Shown here: in pieces, positions 7,798-17,240 of the stretch | Position numbering within the stretch: the stretch's first letter is position 1 | Layout of the letters: every line of letters begins with the position of its first letter | From: an uncultured Bacteroidales bacterium | Lineage (GTDB): Bacteria; Bacteroidota; Bacteroidia; Bacteroidales; FEN-979 | Assembly (NCBI GenBank): GCA_903945175.1 | Contig: CAJAUM010000089.1 | Coordinates: 1 to 64,000, forward strand | Reading direction: 5' to 3' | DNA length: 64,000 bases | Program-made: the position numbers and the translations under genes | The notes under the pieces: model-generated | What the model saw: the letters and a program-made list of their open reading frames with translations, nothing else | The model's database searches: none | What the model was told of the DNA's origin: nothing

Positions 7798-10323
7798 GTG
7801 TTTCGTTTTTTTTCCGCATTTTTCCTCGCCAACCTACTTCTTTTTTCAGGGTACCTTCCTGCCCAGGATTTAAATACATTGCCGCTCGACGGAAACTGGA
7901 AATTTCGAAAAGAGGGGACTGAGGAATGGATGCCAGCGAGTGTACCCGGCGTTGTTCACCTTGATCTGATGCGAAACAAGGTCATTCCTGATCCCTGTTT
8001 ACTCGAAAATGAGGCAACTTCGCAATGGATTGGCGATGTGGGATGGGAATATGTAAAGTCTTTTGAATACGGAGCGGAAAATTTTTCGTGGCGTCATATT
8101 GATCTGGTATTCAAGGGGCTCGACACCTATGCGCGGGTATACCTTAATGATTCCCTGGTGCTGGTGGCCAACAACATGTTTCGTGAATGGATCGTCGATG
8201 TGAAATTTCGGTTATATATTGGGACCAACACACTTCGGGTGGTGTTTCCTGCGGTGAATCCTCAAATCAAAAGGCTGGCTGATCAATTGCCGCAAAAGCT
8301 TCCGGGGGATGAAAAGGTTGTATGTCGAAAAGCGGCCTATCACTTTGGCTGGGATTGGGGTCCAAAGCTCGTGACCAGCGGAATATGGAAGTCTGTTTAT
8401 CTTCGTCCCAGGAGTACTGTTCAGGTAGCGGATGTGCAATTTATCCAGAAAAGTTTGACGGATTCAATCGCTGATTTAACGGCCAAATTTACCATCCTGG
8501 CCGAGCTGGATGATTCGGTGAATATCAGACTGTTTCTTGATTCAACTGAAATTGTCAGGGATTCCGTGTTGCTGAGCCGGAAAGTCAATGTGGTCAAAAC
8601 TGAGATTTCAATTCCAAATCCTGCCCGCTGGTGGCCCAATGGCATGGGTAAACCGACCCTTTACAATTTCAGCTATGAAGTTTATGCCAGAAAGCGACTG
8701 ATTGCCAAGGGTCAACAAAGGATCGGGCTTCGAACCATTGAACTTATCCAGGAAAAAGATACCATTGGCCAGTCCTTTTATTTCAAGGTCAATGATATCC
8801 CTGTATTCATACGGGGCGCCAATTATATTCCCCAGGATAATTTTTTACCACGGGTGAAGGCATCGGCATACAGGGCCCTTATTGGTGATGTGAAAGCGGC
8901 CAACATGAATATGCTGCGTGTGTGGGGAGGCGGCATTTATGAAAATGATATTTTTTATGATCTGTGTGATGAAAATGGCATCATGGTTTGGCAGGATTTC
9001 ATGTTCGCCTGCGCCATGTATCCTGCAAACAACGAATTTCTTGATAACGTAAGAGAAGAGGCAATCCAGAATATCACACGGTTGCGTCGTCATCCCTCTC
9101 TGGCATTGTGGTGCGGGAACAATGAAATTGATGAAGGCTGGAAAAACTGGGGGTGGCAGAAGCAGTACAATTATTCAGCTGAAGATTCCGCCGCGATTTA
9201 TAAAAACTACGAGATGATTTTCAACACCATCCTTCCCGATATGGTTAGAAAATTTGATCTCCAGCGCCCCTACATTGCCTCCTCTCCTCTTCACGGCTGG
9301 GGCCGCAGGGAAAGCATGACAGCGGGTGATTCACATTACTGGGGTGTATGGTGGGGCAAAGAGCCCTTTTCGGTATATGAGAAAAAGGTGGGCCGGTTCA
9401 TGTCCGAATTTGGATTTCAGGGCTTTCCTGATTTTACGACCATCCGGGAATTCACTTCACCGGGAGACCGGACGCTTGGATCGGGCGTGATGAAAGCGCA
9501 CCAGAAGCATCCAATCGGGTACGAAACCATCGACGAGTACCTCTTACGCGACTACAAAAAACCAAAGGACTTTGAATCGTATGCCTACGTATCCCAGCTT
9601 CTGCAAGCCAAAGGGATAAAGCTGGCGATCGAAGCCCAACGCAGGGCAGCACCCAAATGTATGGGAACGTTATACTGGCAGTTGAACGATTGCTGGCCTG
9701 GGGTTTCCTGGTCTTCACGCGATTACTATGGAAAGAAAAAAGCGCTTCACTTTGCACTTCCTGCAGTCTTTAGCAACATTCTCGTTTCACCTGTTGTAGA
9801 AGATGGGCATGTAAGGGTGTATATTTCCTCAGATGAATTTAAGGTGATGAAAGGAACGTTAGCTATTAAACTTATTGATTTTAAGGGAAATGCATATTTC
9901 ATACAAAATCAGCCTGTTGAAATTCCGGGTAAAAGGTCCGTCATCTGTTTTGATACAGTTCAATCGGCCCTGCTTGGAAACCTGAATCCCGGCTCGGTAC
10001 TACTCCGCGTGACCTTAAGCTCCGATTTATTTGATCGGGATCGACAAAACCAGCTCTATTTTGTATCTCCCAAAGAGCTTTTACTGACGACTCCCTTTAT
10101 TACGAAAAAGGTAACCGAAACAAAAACAGGATATACCATTGAACTTTCGAGCGATAAACTGGCAAAAAATGTGTTTATCTCACCCCTGGTGCGGGGTGAC
10201 CTGTCAGATAACTATTTCGACCTGTTGCCAGGGGAAGCCAGACAGGTGAATTTTACCACGCCGAAAAAATTCCAGAACATGGCTGATCTGATTGTCGTGA
10301 AAAGCCTGACAGATAGCTATTGA
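7798..10323 (+). CDS. Secreted GH2 family beta-mannosidase
   Basis: Predicted exo-beta-mannosidase of 841 residues that removes terminal beta-linked mannose from N-glycan cores or mannans. A signal peptide of about 22 residues ends near Y-L-P-A-Q, so the enzyme is periplasmic or surface-exposed. A GH2 sugar-binding jelly roll and immunoglobulin-like domain precede the TIM barrel. The acid/base Glu443 sits in C-G-N-N-E-I-D and the nucleophile Glu537 in M-S-E-F-G-F-Q, the usual spacing for GH2. The start is GTG at 7798. TAATTTTG at 7770-7777 matches the -7 consensus upstream. The adjacent GH92 alpha-mannosidase, in the same direction, would act on the outer mannoses of the same glycans. Confidence 0.9.
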   Translation: MFRFFSAFFLANLLLFSGYLPAQDLNTLPLDGNWKFRKEGTEEWMPASVPGVVHLDLMRNKVIPDPCLLENEATSQWIGDVGWEYVKSFEYGAENFSWRHIDLVFKGLDTYARVYLNDSLVLVANNMFREWIVDVKFRLYIGTNTLRVVFPAVNPQIKRLADQLPQKLPGDEKVVCRKAAYHFGWDWGPKLVTSGIWKSVYLRPRSTVQVADVQFIQKSLTDSIADLTAKFTILAELDDSVNIRLFLDSTEIVRDSVLLSRKVNVVKTEISIPNPARWWPNGMGKPTLYNFSYEVYARKRLIAKGQQRIGLRTIELIQEKDTIGQSFYFKVNDIPVFIRGANYIPQDNFLPRVKASAYRALIGDVKAANMNMLRVWGGGIYENDIFYDLCDENGIMVWQDFMFACAMYPANNEFLDNVREEAIQNITRLRRHPSLALWCGNNEIDEGWKNWGWQKQYNYSAEDSAAIYKNYEMIFNTILPDMVRKFDLQRPYIASSPLHGWGRRESMTAGDSHYWGVWWGKEPFSVYEKKVGRFMSEFGFQGFPDFTTIREFTSPGDRTLGSGVMKAHQKHPIGYETIDEYLLRDYKKPKDFESYAYVSQLLQAKGIKLAIEAQRRAAPKCMGTLYWQLNDCWPGVSWSSRDYYGKKKALHFALPAVFSNILVSPVVEDGHVRVYISSDEFKVMKGTLAIKLIDFKGNAYFIQNQPVEIPGKRSVICFDTVQSALLGNLNPGSVLLRVTLSSDLFDRDRQNQLYFVSPKELLLTTPFITKKVTETKTGYTIELSSDKLAKNVFISPLVRGDLSDNYFDLLPGEARQVNFTTPKKFQNMADLIVVKSLTDSY

Positions 10324-10324
10324 T

Positions 10325-10358
10325 AATGACAAATGACGAATGACGAATGACAAGTAAC
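10325..10358 (+). repeat. Tandem heptamer repeat, AATGACN-type
   Basis: Almost five units of AATGAC plus one variable base, period 7, starting two bases after the beta-mannosidase stop codon. The complement (NGTCATT) has the same GTCA core and period as the tract inside hypD. A closely matching tract lies at 53639-53677. Confidence 0.75.
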
Positions 10359-10419
10359 AGGCGATCTGTTCCAGAATGGGATATTCAATTTTAGGCATGC
10401 TTACAAAATCAAAAACGAG

Positions 10420-13359
10420 ATGAAACGGAAATGGATGTGTATTATTTTTTGCCTGGCCAATACTGTACTGATTCAGGCCCAATCGCCAAAAACCATTTTT
10501 CCGACCGATTATGTAAACCCATTTATAGGAACAGGGGGCCACGGGCATACCTATCCGGGGGCAACCGTTCCGTTCGGGATGGTACAGCTCAGTCCGGATA
10601 CCCGACTCGAGGGCTGGGATGGATGTTCGGCCTATCATGGCAGTGATTCTTTGATTTACGGGTTCAGCCACACCCACCTCAGCGGAACCGGGTGCTCCGA
10701 TTACGGCGACATCCTGATCATGCCGGTTACCGGGCCTGTCACCCTGGATAATTATGGCTATGCCTCTCCTTTCAGAAAAGCTGATGAAGTGGCCTCTCCG
10801 GGATATTACAGGGTAGATTTGCTGAAGAGCAACGTCAAGGCCGAGCTGACAGCTACGGCGCGGGTGGGATTTCACCGCTATACATTCCCGGAAGCCGGAC
10901 TTGCAAACATCGTGATTGACCTGAAGCATCGCGACAAGGTGCTCGAATCAGGCCTGAAGGTCACCGGCCCTGATGAAGCCGAGGGATTCCGCGTCTCTCA
11001 AGCCTGGGCGCAGCGTCAGATGGTCTATTTCGTTGTAAAGTTCTCCAAACCATTTGAATCAGCAACCCTTTCATCAGGTGATCAGTTATCGAACGAGGTG
11101 AAAGAGGTCAACGGCGATAACATCAAATCCTTTTTTACCTTCAAAACCACATCAGGAGAGCAGATACTCGTGAAGGTCGGTATTTCTGGCGTAAGTGTTG
11201 AAGGAGCCAGAAAAAACCTTGAAGCAGAGGTTCCCGGCTGGAATTTTGACACCATTGTCAGCCAGGCTTCAAAAGCATGGAATGAAGCATTGGGGAAAAT
11301 CAAGGCAGAGGATGGTACCCGCGACCAGCAGGTTATCTTTTACACCGCGCTATACCACACCATGCTGCAACCAAACGTATACAACGATGTGGACGGCTGG
11401 TACCGGGGCCGCGACCTGAAGGTTCACAAAGCTGAAGGGTTTGATTATTATACAGTCTTTTCATTGTGGGATACCTATCGCGCCGCAAATCCGCTTTATA
11501 CTATTATAGAACCCAAGCGGGTGAATGACTTTGTCAGGACATTTCTAAGTCAATACCAGGATGGTGGAATGCTCCCCGTGTGGGAACTTTCGGGCAACGA
11601 AACCGGGTGCATGATCGGTTACCATGCCATCCCGGTGATAACGGATGCCTGGCTAAAGGGAATTCAGGGTTATGACGGCCATAAAGCACTGGAGGCCATG
11701 AAACACAGCGCTGAACAAGATCATCTTGGTTTGAAATATTATAAATCGAAAGGATATATTCCCGCCGACCGTGATGGGGAATCGGTGTCAAAAACGCTGG
11801 AATATGCCTATGATGACTGGTGCATCGCCATGATGGCCAAATCATTAAACAAGCCGGATGATTACAAAACCTATCTTATAAGGGCGCAGAACTATAAAAA
11901 TGTATTTGACAGGATTACCGGGTTTATGCGTGCCAAATCAAATGAAACATGGGCCACGCCCTTTGATCCTGCTGAGGTGAATTTCAACTATACCGAGGCC
12001 AACGCATGGCAATACAGCTTCTATGTTCCTCATGACCTGGGCGGATTGATGATGCTCCATGGCGGACGTGACAAATTTGCATTGAAACTGGATGATTTGT
12101 TTGCGGCAGACTCAAAAACCACGGGACGGGAACAAGCCGACATAACCGGGCTCATCGGTCAATATGCCCATGGCAACGAGCCAAGCCATCATATGGCCTA
12201 TTTGTATGACTATGTTGGTATTCCATGGAAAACCCAGGAGTTGGTACACCGGATTTGTCATGATTTTTATAAAAACGCTGCAGATGGACTGATTGGCAAT
12301 GAAGATTGCGGACAGATGTCGGCCTGGTATGTGCTGAGTGCAATGGGTTTTTATCCTGTTACGCCCGCCTCCGGCATCTATGCCTTCGGATCGCCTGTTT
12401 TTCCAAAATTGACCCTTAACCTCGAGAATGGAAAAGCATTCACCATCAGGGCCATCAATGTGAACGAGCGTAACTTTTATATCCAGTCGGCCAGTCTTAA
12501 TAACAAGCCCTACACCAAATGTTACATCAGCCATGAAGATTTAATGAAAGGCGGAGAACTCAGATTTACCATGGGCCCGCAGCCAAACAAGGCCTGGGGT
12601 GTGGGTTATGGCGCCTTTCCAGATTCATATATTGCTGAATTTGCCATCACGCCGGTTCCATCGGTGTACCAGGGCAATCAAACCTTTATCGATTCAACGG
12701 TGGTGGGTCTGACCAGCGCCCTTCCAGGGGTCTCCATCCATTTCACCCTCGATGGCTCGGAGCCAACCCTGAAATCAACGGTCTATCAACGTCCTTTTAT
12801 CCTGAGAAAATCGGCTACGCTGAAAGCATTTGCCATCGGGAAGGAGTCGCCCAAAAGCCTGCCGATTGAAGCCCGGTTTATGCAAATCCCGAAAAACAGA
12901 AAAATTACGCTGAATACCCTCTATGCAGGCCAATATGCTGCTGGTGGTGACCTTGCACTGATTGATTTTCTTCAGGGCGGCGACAATTTCAAAACCGGGG
13001 TATGGCAGGGTTATGAAGGCGTAAATATCGATGCCATCGTCGATCTTGGATCGGTTCAGTCCATTCGCAAACTCTCGATCAGATGCATGCAGGACCAGGG
13101 CGCGTGGATTTTTATGCCTGTTGATGTCTCCTTTTGGATTTCGGACGATGGCGCGAATTACACCCTGGTGTCAACGATAGCCCATGATGTGGATGAACAT
13201 GCTGATGGAGCCATAATGAAAGATTTCACATTGAATATAAAAAACCAAAAAACACGATACGTCAAAGTTATCGCCAAAAACCGGGGTGTATGTCCCTCGT
13301 GGCATCCGGGCGCCGGCGGGAAGGCATGGGTGTTTGCGGATGAAATAACGGTGGAATAA
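10420..13359 (+). CDS. Secreted GH92 alpha-mannosidase with C-terminal carbohydrate-binding domains
   Basis: Calcium-dependent inverting exo-alpha-mannosidase of 979 residues. A signal peptide ends around residue 20 (I-Q-A-Q). The GH92 N-terminal beta-sandwich opens with D-Y-V-N-P-F-I-G-T-G and G-A-T-V-P-F-G-M, typical of the family. The helical barrel carries the conserved G-N-E-P-S-H-H near 586, containing the catalytic Glu, and G-N-E-D-C-G-Q-M-S near 626. After about residue 745 come a chitobiase-C-terminal-like segment (I-H-F-T-L-D-G-S-E-P) and an F5/8-type discoidin-like domain, both common glycan-binding additions. With the preceding GH2 it suggests dismantling of high-mannose N-glycans. 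No SusCD pair is present, so it is not a canonical polysaccharide utilization locus within this window. Confidence 0.93.
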   Translation: MKRKWMCIIFCLANTVLIQAQSPKTIFPTDYVNPFIGTGGHGHTYPGATVPFGMVQLSPDTRLEGWDGCSAYHGSDSLIYGFSHTHLSGTGCSDYGDILIMPVTGPVTLDNYGYASPFRKADEVASPGYYRVDLLKSNVKAELTATARVGFHRYTFPEAGLANIVIDLKHRDKVLESGLKVTGPDEAEGFRVSQAWAQRQMVYFVVKFSKPFESATLSSGDQLSNEVKEVNGDNIKSFFTFKTTSGEQILVKVGISGVSVEGARKNLEAEVPGWNFDTIVSQASKAWNEALGKIKAEDGTRDQQVIFYTALYHTMLQPNVYNDVDGWYRGRDLKVHKAEGFDYYTVFSLWDTYRAANPLYTIIEPKRVNDFVRTFLSQYQDGGMLPVWELSGNETGCMIGYHAIPVITDAWLKGIQGYDGHKALEAMKHSAEQDHLGLKYYKSKGYIPADRDGESVSKTLEYAYDDWCIAMMAKSLNKPDDYKTYLIRAQNYKNVFDRITGFMRAKSNETWATPFDPAEVNFNYTEANAWQYSFYVPHDLGGLMMLHGGRDKFALKLDDLFAADSKTTGREQADITGLIGQYAHGNEPSHHMAYLYDYVGIPWKTQELVHRICHDFYKNAADGLIGNEDCGQMSAWYVLSAMGFYPVTPASGIYAFGSPVFPKLTLNLENGKAFTIRAINVNERNFYIQSASLNNKPYTKCYISHEDLMKGGELRFTMGPQPNKAWGVGYGAFPDSYIAEFAITPVPSVYQGNQTFIDSTVVGLTSALPGVSIHFTLDGSEPTLKSTVYQRPFILRKSATLKAFAIGKESPKSLPIEARFMQIPKNRKITLNTLYAGQYAAGGDLALIDFLQGGDNFKTGVWQGYEGVNIDAIVDLGSVQSIRKLSIRCMQDQGAWIFMPVDVSFWISDDGANYTLVSTIAHDVDEHADGAIMKDFTLNIKNQKTRYVKVIAKNRGVCPSWHPGAGGKAWVFADEITVE

Positions 13360-13365
13360 TGACCA

Positions 13366-14250
13366 ATGGATAGAAGCCCCCTTCGCTCCGACCTGATCCT
13401 TCTTCTTGCTGCCATCATCTGGGGTTTTGCCTTTGTGGCCCAGCGGATCGGGATGGATTATGTGGGCCCGTTTACCTACAATGGCGTGCGGTTTGCACTG
13501 GGTACGATCATCCTTCTCCCCTTTCTCTTTATAAATGCCTCGAAAAATGAACCGCTGATCAAGGTTTCACATCCATCCGACCGCCGTAAAATCATGATCG
13601 GAAGTTTGATGACCGGACTATTCTTATTTGGCGGCGTTGCGTTGCAGCAATTGGGATTACAGCAGACCACGGCCGGGAAAGCAGGTTTTATCACCGGGCT
13701 GTACGTCGTTCTGGTACCGATTGTCGGGTTGCTTTTTGGCCAGCGTTCTCATCTTGCCATGTGGATCGGAGCCGCTCTTTCGGTCGCCGGACTTTACCTG
13801 CTCAGCATGACAAGCTCTTTTATCATTGCCCCGGGCGATAAGCTGGTTCTCTATTGTGCAGTGATTTTCACCTTCCATGTTTTATTCATTGCCTGGCTTT
13901 CACCGCTTATGAACAGTTTCCTGCTGGCCGTGATCCAATTTGCCATCTGCGCGCTGCTCAATCTGGTTATTGCTTTTGCTATCGAGCCAGTCGCCATAAC
14001 CTCCATCATGCAAGCCTGGCTTCCCATTGCCTACGGAGGCATTCTCTCAGTAGGGGTTGCCTACACACTCCAGGTGATCGCCCAGAAAACGGCCCATCCT
14101 GCCTATGCCTCGATCATTCTCAGCCTCGAGGCAGTCTTTGCCGTGCTGGGCGGCTGGTTGATCCTGCATGAGCAGTTGAACCAGCGGATGATTATGGGAT
14201 GCCTTTTGATGTTGGCGGGGATGGTGGTAGTGCAGGTGAGGAGGAAATAA
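13366..14250 (+). CDS. DMT superfamily (EamA) transporter
   Basis: A 294-residue protein with ten predicted transmembrane helices in two five-helix EamA repeats. The first helix carries the family pattern A-A-I-I-W-G-F-A-F-V and the second repeat resembles the first (V-A-Y-T-L-Q-V-I-A-Q, then A-S-I-I-L-S-L-E-A-V-F-A). Such transporters exchange or export metabolites across the inner membrane; substrate unknown. It starts seven bases after the GH92 stop. The ATG lies within an AATGACCAATGG sequence that resembles a partial copy of the AATGACN heptamer repeat. Confidence 0.9.
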   Translation: MDRSPLRSDLILLLAAIIWGFAFVAQRIGMDYVGPFTYNGVRFALGTIILLPFLFINASKNEPLIKVSHPSDRRKIMIGSLMTGLFLFGGVALQQLGLQQTTAGKAGFITGLYVVLVPIVGLLFGQRSHLAMWIGAALSVAGLYLLSMTSSFIIAPGDKLVLYCAVIFTFHVLFIAWLSPLMNSFLLAVIQFAICALLNLVIAFAIEPVAITSIMQAWLPIAYGGILSVGVAYTLQVIAQKTAHPAYASIILSLEAVFAVLGGWLILHEQLNQRMIMGCLLMLAGMVVVQVRRK

Positions 14251-14301
14251 TGCCGGAATTGCCTAATTTTGCCTGATATTTATGAACACAGCCATTTATT
14301 A

Positions 14302-14309
14302 TAGTTTTG
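14302..14309 (+). promoter_or_regulatory. -7-type element directly before the M64 peptidase gene
   Basis: TAGTTTTG matches TAnnTTTG and ends only four bases before the ATG at 14314. If used, the transcript would start at or next to the start codon. No TTTG is found at the usual -33 spacing, so this is tentative. Confidence 0.3.
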
Positions 14310-14313
14310 AATT

Positions 14314-15654
14314 ATGCAAATTAAACCACTTTTTCTTGCCATCCTGATAACTATAGCCCTGAATTCAGGATTTAAGACCATCGCGCAGATTGAAATGACA
14401 GCCTCCGCTGAGCCAACTGCAGCAATTGAAACCATTGATTTTGATTTATGGTTCATCCCGAAAACGTTACGGGTCGATTATCTCCTCACCGGTGATGCAA
14501 ATTCGGAAGTGGCCTGTTTCCTGAATATGAAACAGGAACCATCCTGGGGCGGGCCGCATAAACATCTCATCGATCCCTTCGGAAATGGTACTTACAGGTA
14601 TGCTGCCTACGATTCGGCCACCAATAAACTGATTTTTTCCCGTGGATTCAGCACGCTGTTCCAGGAATGGAAAGGCACGGATGAGGCGAAAAAGATGAAA
14701 CGCGCCTTTCCCATGACGGCTGTCATGCCATTTCCCAAAGCCACCATCCGCTTTGTTATTGAAAAAAGAAATTTCGAAACCAACACCTTTGAGAACCTCT
14801 TCGAACGTTTGATCAATCCTGACGATTATTTTATCTGTCAGGAGAATATTCATCCGTATAAGTATAAGAAAATCAAAAACGCAGGAGATCCGCAGAATCA
14901 TGTCGATGTGGCATTTCTTGCCGAAGGGTACACGGCCATGGAGATGGATAAATTTCTGGAGGATGCCAAACGCATCAGCGAATATTTCATGTCGGTGGAG
15001 CCCTATGCCAGTCTTTCCAACCGGTTTAATTTCTATGCCATCGAATCGCCTTCAGATGAATCGGGCGTGACCATTCCCGGAAAGGATATCTATGTGAATA
15101 CCAACATCCACAGCAGTTTCTACACCTTTGATATGGATCGGTACCTGACAACGTCCGATACCAAAACGATGTATGACATTGCTGCAAACGTGCCGTATGA
15201 TATGATCTTCGTATTGGTTAACAGCAAGCGTTACGGTGGTGGAGGCTTCTATAATCATTACGGACAAAGTACAGTTGATAACCAGTTGTCGAACATCGTG
15301 GCCATCCATGAATTCGGGCATGAATTTGCTGGTTTGGCTGATGAATATTACACTTCCCAAATCACCTATTCCGATTATTACAACCTGAAATTCGAACCCT
15401 GGGAACCAAATATCACGACCAATGTGAATTTTGATTCCAAATGGAAAAGTATGATTAAGCCGGGAACACCTATTCCCACTCCGCGGGAAGAAAAAAACAA
15501 AGGAATAACCGGCATGTTTGAAGGAGGCGGATATCTTTCAAAGGGGATTTACAGTCCGGCCATGGATTGCCGCATGAAGAGCAATGAGGCCAAAGCGTTC
15601 TGTCCGGCTTGCCAGGATGCCATCCGTAAAATGATTATGTTCTATTGTGAATAA
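14314..15654 (+). CDS. Secreted M64 family (IgA peptidase-like) zinc metallopeptidase
   Basis: A 446-residue protein with a signal peptide ending near residue 25 (T-I-A-Q), an N-terminal M64 prodomain-like beta region (about 30-180), and the M64 peptidase domain. The zinc site is plain: H332-E333-F-G-H336, followed by E-F-A-G-L-A-D-E-Y-Y, which supplies the third ligand. Other family stretches include V-A-F-L-A-E-G-Y-T near 200 and G-G-G-G-F-Y-N near 310. The Clostridium ramosum founder cleaves IgA, but most Bacteroidota members have unknown substrates, so general extracellular proteolysis is the safer reading. The stop overlaps the next gene by eight bases. Confidence 0.9.
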   Translation: MQIKPLFLAILITIALNSGFKTIAQIEMTASAEPTAAIETIDFDLWFIPKTLRVDYLLTGDANSEVACFLNMKQEPSWGGPHKHLIDPFGNGTYRYAAYDSATNKLIFSRGFSTLFQEWKGTDEAKKMKRAFPMTAVMPFPKATIRFVIEKRNFETNTFENLFERLINPDDYFICQENIHPYKYKKIKNAGDPQNHVDVAFLAEGYTAMEMDKFLEDAKRISEYFMSVEPYASLSNRFNFYAIESPSDESGVTIPGKDIYVNTNIHSSFYTFDMDRYLTTSDTKTMYDIAANVPYDMIFVLVNSKRYGGGGFYNHYGQSTVDNQLSNIVAIHEFGHEFAGLADEYYTSQITYSDYYNLKFEPWEPNITTNVNFDSKWKSMIKPGTPIPTPREEKNKGITGMFEGGGYLSKGIYSPAMDCRMKSNEAKAFCPACQDAIRKMIMFYCE

Positions 15655-16504
15655 AGGTCTCATTTTTGATATCCGCCGCTTCTCGGTACATGATGGTCCG
15701 GGAATCAGGACGACAGTTTTTTTCAAGGGTTGTCCGCTGACCTGCTGGTGGTGCCACAACCCGGAAAGCCGCGATATCCGGCCTGAACAATCAACCAAAC
15801 ATCTTGCCCTTGACGGACGGAGTTTCGAACGTGAAGAGACCACAGGGAGGTGGATGTCTGTTGAGGAGGTCATGCAGGAGATATTACAGGATCGGATTTT
15901 TTACGATGAATCGGATGGCGGGGTCACATTTTCGGGAGGGGAACCGATGCTGCAGGAGGGGTTTTTGATCAAATTGCTCAAAGAATGCCACGAGCAAGGT
16001 ATTCACACCACCCTTGATACATCCGGATTTGCATCGATTGCCTCGATTGAAAAAATCGCAAATTGGGTTGATTTATTTCTTTACGACCTGAAGATCATCC
16101 ATGATGAGATGCATATAAAATACACCGGCGAGTCAAACCAATCCATCCTGGAAAATCTGAAATTTCTTTACACATCAGGCAAAAATGTAATTCTCAGATT
16201 TCCTGTCATTCCCGGAATTACTGATACGCCCGAAAACATCCGGGATTTAAAAGAATTTATCACCCATCTTCAAATCCCCACATCCCCAAATCCCGACATC
16301 CCCACATCCCCAAATCCCCAAATCCCCGCATCCCCAAATCCCCACATCAGTCTTCTCCCCTATCACGCAATGGCCCGTGAAAAATATCGCCGTTTTTGTA
16401 TGTCAAATCCGATGGAGGGAATTCCCAATCTGAAGCCGGAAGCGCTTGGTTCACTCAAAACCGTGTTTGAATCAATGGGGCTGACGGTATCCATCGGTGG
16501 ATAG
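15647..16504 (+). CDS. Glycyl-radical enzyme activase (radical SAM), with in-frame repeat insertion
   Basis: Generates the glycyl radical on a partner enzyme with S-adenosylmethionine and a [4Fe-4S] cluster. The 285-residue protein starts at GTG, overlapping the M64 gene by eight bases. Signatures: V-H-D-G-P-G-I-R-T at 14-22, C29-x3-C33-x2-C36 for the radical-SAM cluster, and S-G-G-E-P near 93-97. The 55 residues between cluster and SGGEP are short and have no extra cysteine clusters, so the ferredoxin-like insert found in many non-PFL activases is absent. Nine 8-bp repeats at 16276-16347 encode three copies of an 8-residue P-(T/A)-S-P-N-P-x-I unit in the loop before L-L-P-Y-H. The probable partner, HypD, lies 1.9 kb downstream behind two opposite-strand genes. 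Confidence 0.85.
   Translation: MNKGLIFDIRRFSVHDGPGIRTTVFFKGCPLTCWWCHNPESRDIRPEQSTKHLALDGRSFEREETTGRWMSVEEVMQEILQDRIFYDESDGGVTFSGGEPMLQEGFLIKLLKECHEQGIHTTLDTSGFASIASIEKIANWVDLFLYDLKIIHDEMHIKYTGESNQSILENLKFLYTSGKNVILRFPVIPGITDTPENIRDLKEFITHLQIPTSPNPDIPTSPNPQIPASPNPHISLLPYHAMAREKYRRFCMSNPMEGIPNLKPEALGSLKTVFESMGLTVSIGG
16271..16348 (+). repeat. In-frame octamer repeat array inside the activase gene
   Basis: Nine consecutive 8-bp units (CCCCACAT, CCCCAAAT, CCCGACAT and close variants) total 72 bases. Because three units make 24 bases, the array keeps the reading frame and encodes three near-identical 8-residue repeats. The unit matches the intergenic tract at 3372-3411. Confidence 0.9.
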
Positions 16505-16527
16505 TCCAAGGCCACCCTGCCTCCACG

Positions 16528-17208
16528 TTACTTTTTTCCCATCAGTTTAAAGGCATACCCCACCGAAATACCAACAGACATACTTCGGGCTACGATGAAG
16601 GCATCCTCCAGCACATCGCTTAAGCCGTATTGGTAGGATAATTTGACCATCACGTCGCCAGGCCCCAGCGGATAAGCCAGACCAGCTTCAGTCCTCCACG
16701 AAAGATCAACTTCGTTGAACCGGGAAAAAGGCATGAAAAATCTGTAATAGGGGCCTGAAAACAGGGTGCCGCCATTGGGCGTTCCAACGGCAAAATCAGC
16801 CTGGAGACCTGTTGCAAGTTGCAATCCCAGTTTACTTTGATTGAAATGAAAATGATATCCGATCAGCATGGATAATCCGAGGTAATGCTGCCTTGCCGAA
16901 GTTGACCATGGCCAACCGGTTGAATCAGCAAAGGTCACATTCGACAGCCCTTTGTTGCTGTAATGAAAGCCCGTAGACAGAAAAAGGTTCTTTCCCAGAT
17001 CGATATCCATGTTAAAAGCCGCCTGAACAGACCCGGCAGTTTTGTTCAGCTTCACGGAATCGAGGAGGTAATCGCGCCGGCCTATACGTTCGTATTCGGC
17101 CACACTTGTATAGGTTCCAAGGAACCCAACCTGGATACCAATTGAATTCTGGGCCTGCAGCTGAGCCATCAATAAACTTACAAAAAGGAACAAAGTCAAT
17201 CTCTTCAT
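16528..17208 (-). CDS. Outer-membrane beta-barrel protein (PorT-like)
   Basis: A 226-residue secreted protein. The signal peptide ends near residue 19 (Q-L-Q-A-Q). The mature part alternates polar and hydrophobic residues in amphipathic strands, with Gly and aromatic residues at strand ends, typical of a small eight- to ten-strand outer-membrane barrel of the PorT/OMP_b-brl family. The C-terminus ends in S-V-G-I-S-V-G-Y-A-F-K-L, a plausible last strand for barrel insertion. No enzymatic motif is visible. It is on the opposite strand to the flanking activase and hypD genes, and its stop is convergent with the activase stop. Confidence 0.7.
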   Translation of the reverse strand: MKRLTLFLFVSLLMAQLQAQNSIGIQVGFLGTYTSVAEYERIGRRDYLLDSVKLNKTAGSVQAAFNMDIDLGKNLFLSTGFHYSNKGLSNVTFADSTGWPWSTSARQHYLGLSMLIGYHFHFNQSKLGLQLATGLQADFAVGTPNGGTLFSGPYYRFFMPFSRFNEVDLSWRTEAGLAYPLGPGDVMVKLSYQYGLSDVLEDAFIVARSMSVGISVGYAFKLMGKK

Positions 17209-17240
17209 TGAAATGGGTATGGTATGCGTTTATAAAGTAT

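Noticed and set aside
10204-10929. Minus-strand open frame of 241 codons over the GH2/GH92 junction
   Set aside because: It crosses the heptamer repeat tract and lies antisense to the well-supported GH92 coding sequence; no recognisable motif and unlikely composition.
10420-13359. Part of a canonical polysaccharide utilization locus
   Set aside because: No SusC/SusD pair, ECF sigma/anti-sigma pair or hybrid two-component regulator is next to the glycosidases in this window.
16271-16348. Possible CRISPR-like array
   Set aside because: Units are 8 bp and contiguous without spacers, they are translated in frame, and no cas genes are present.
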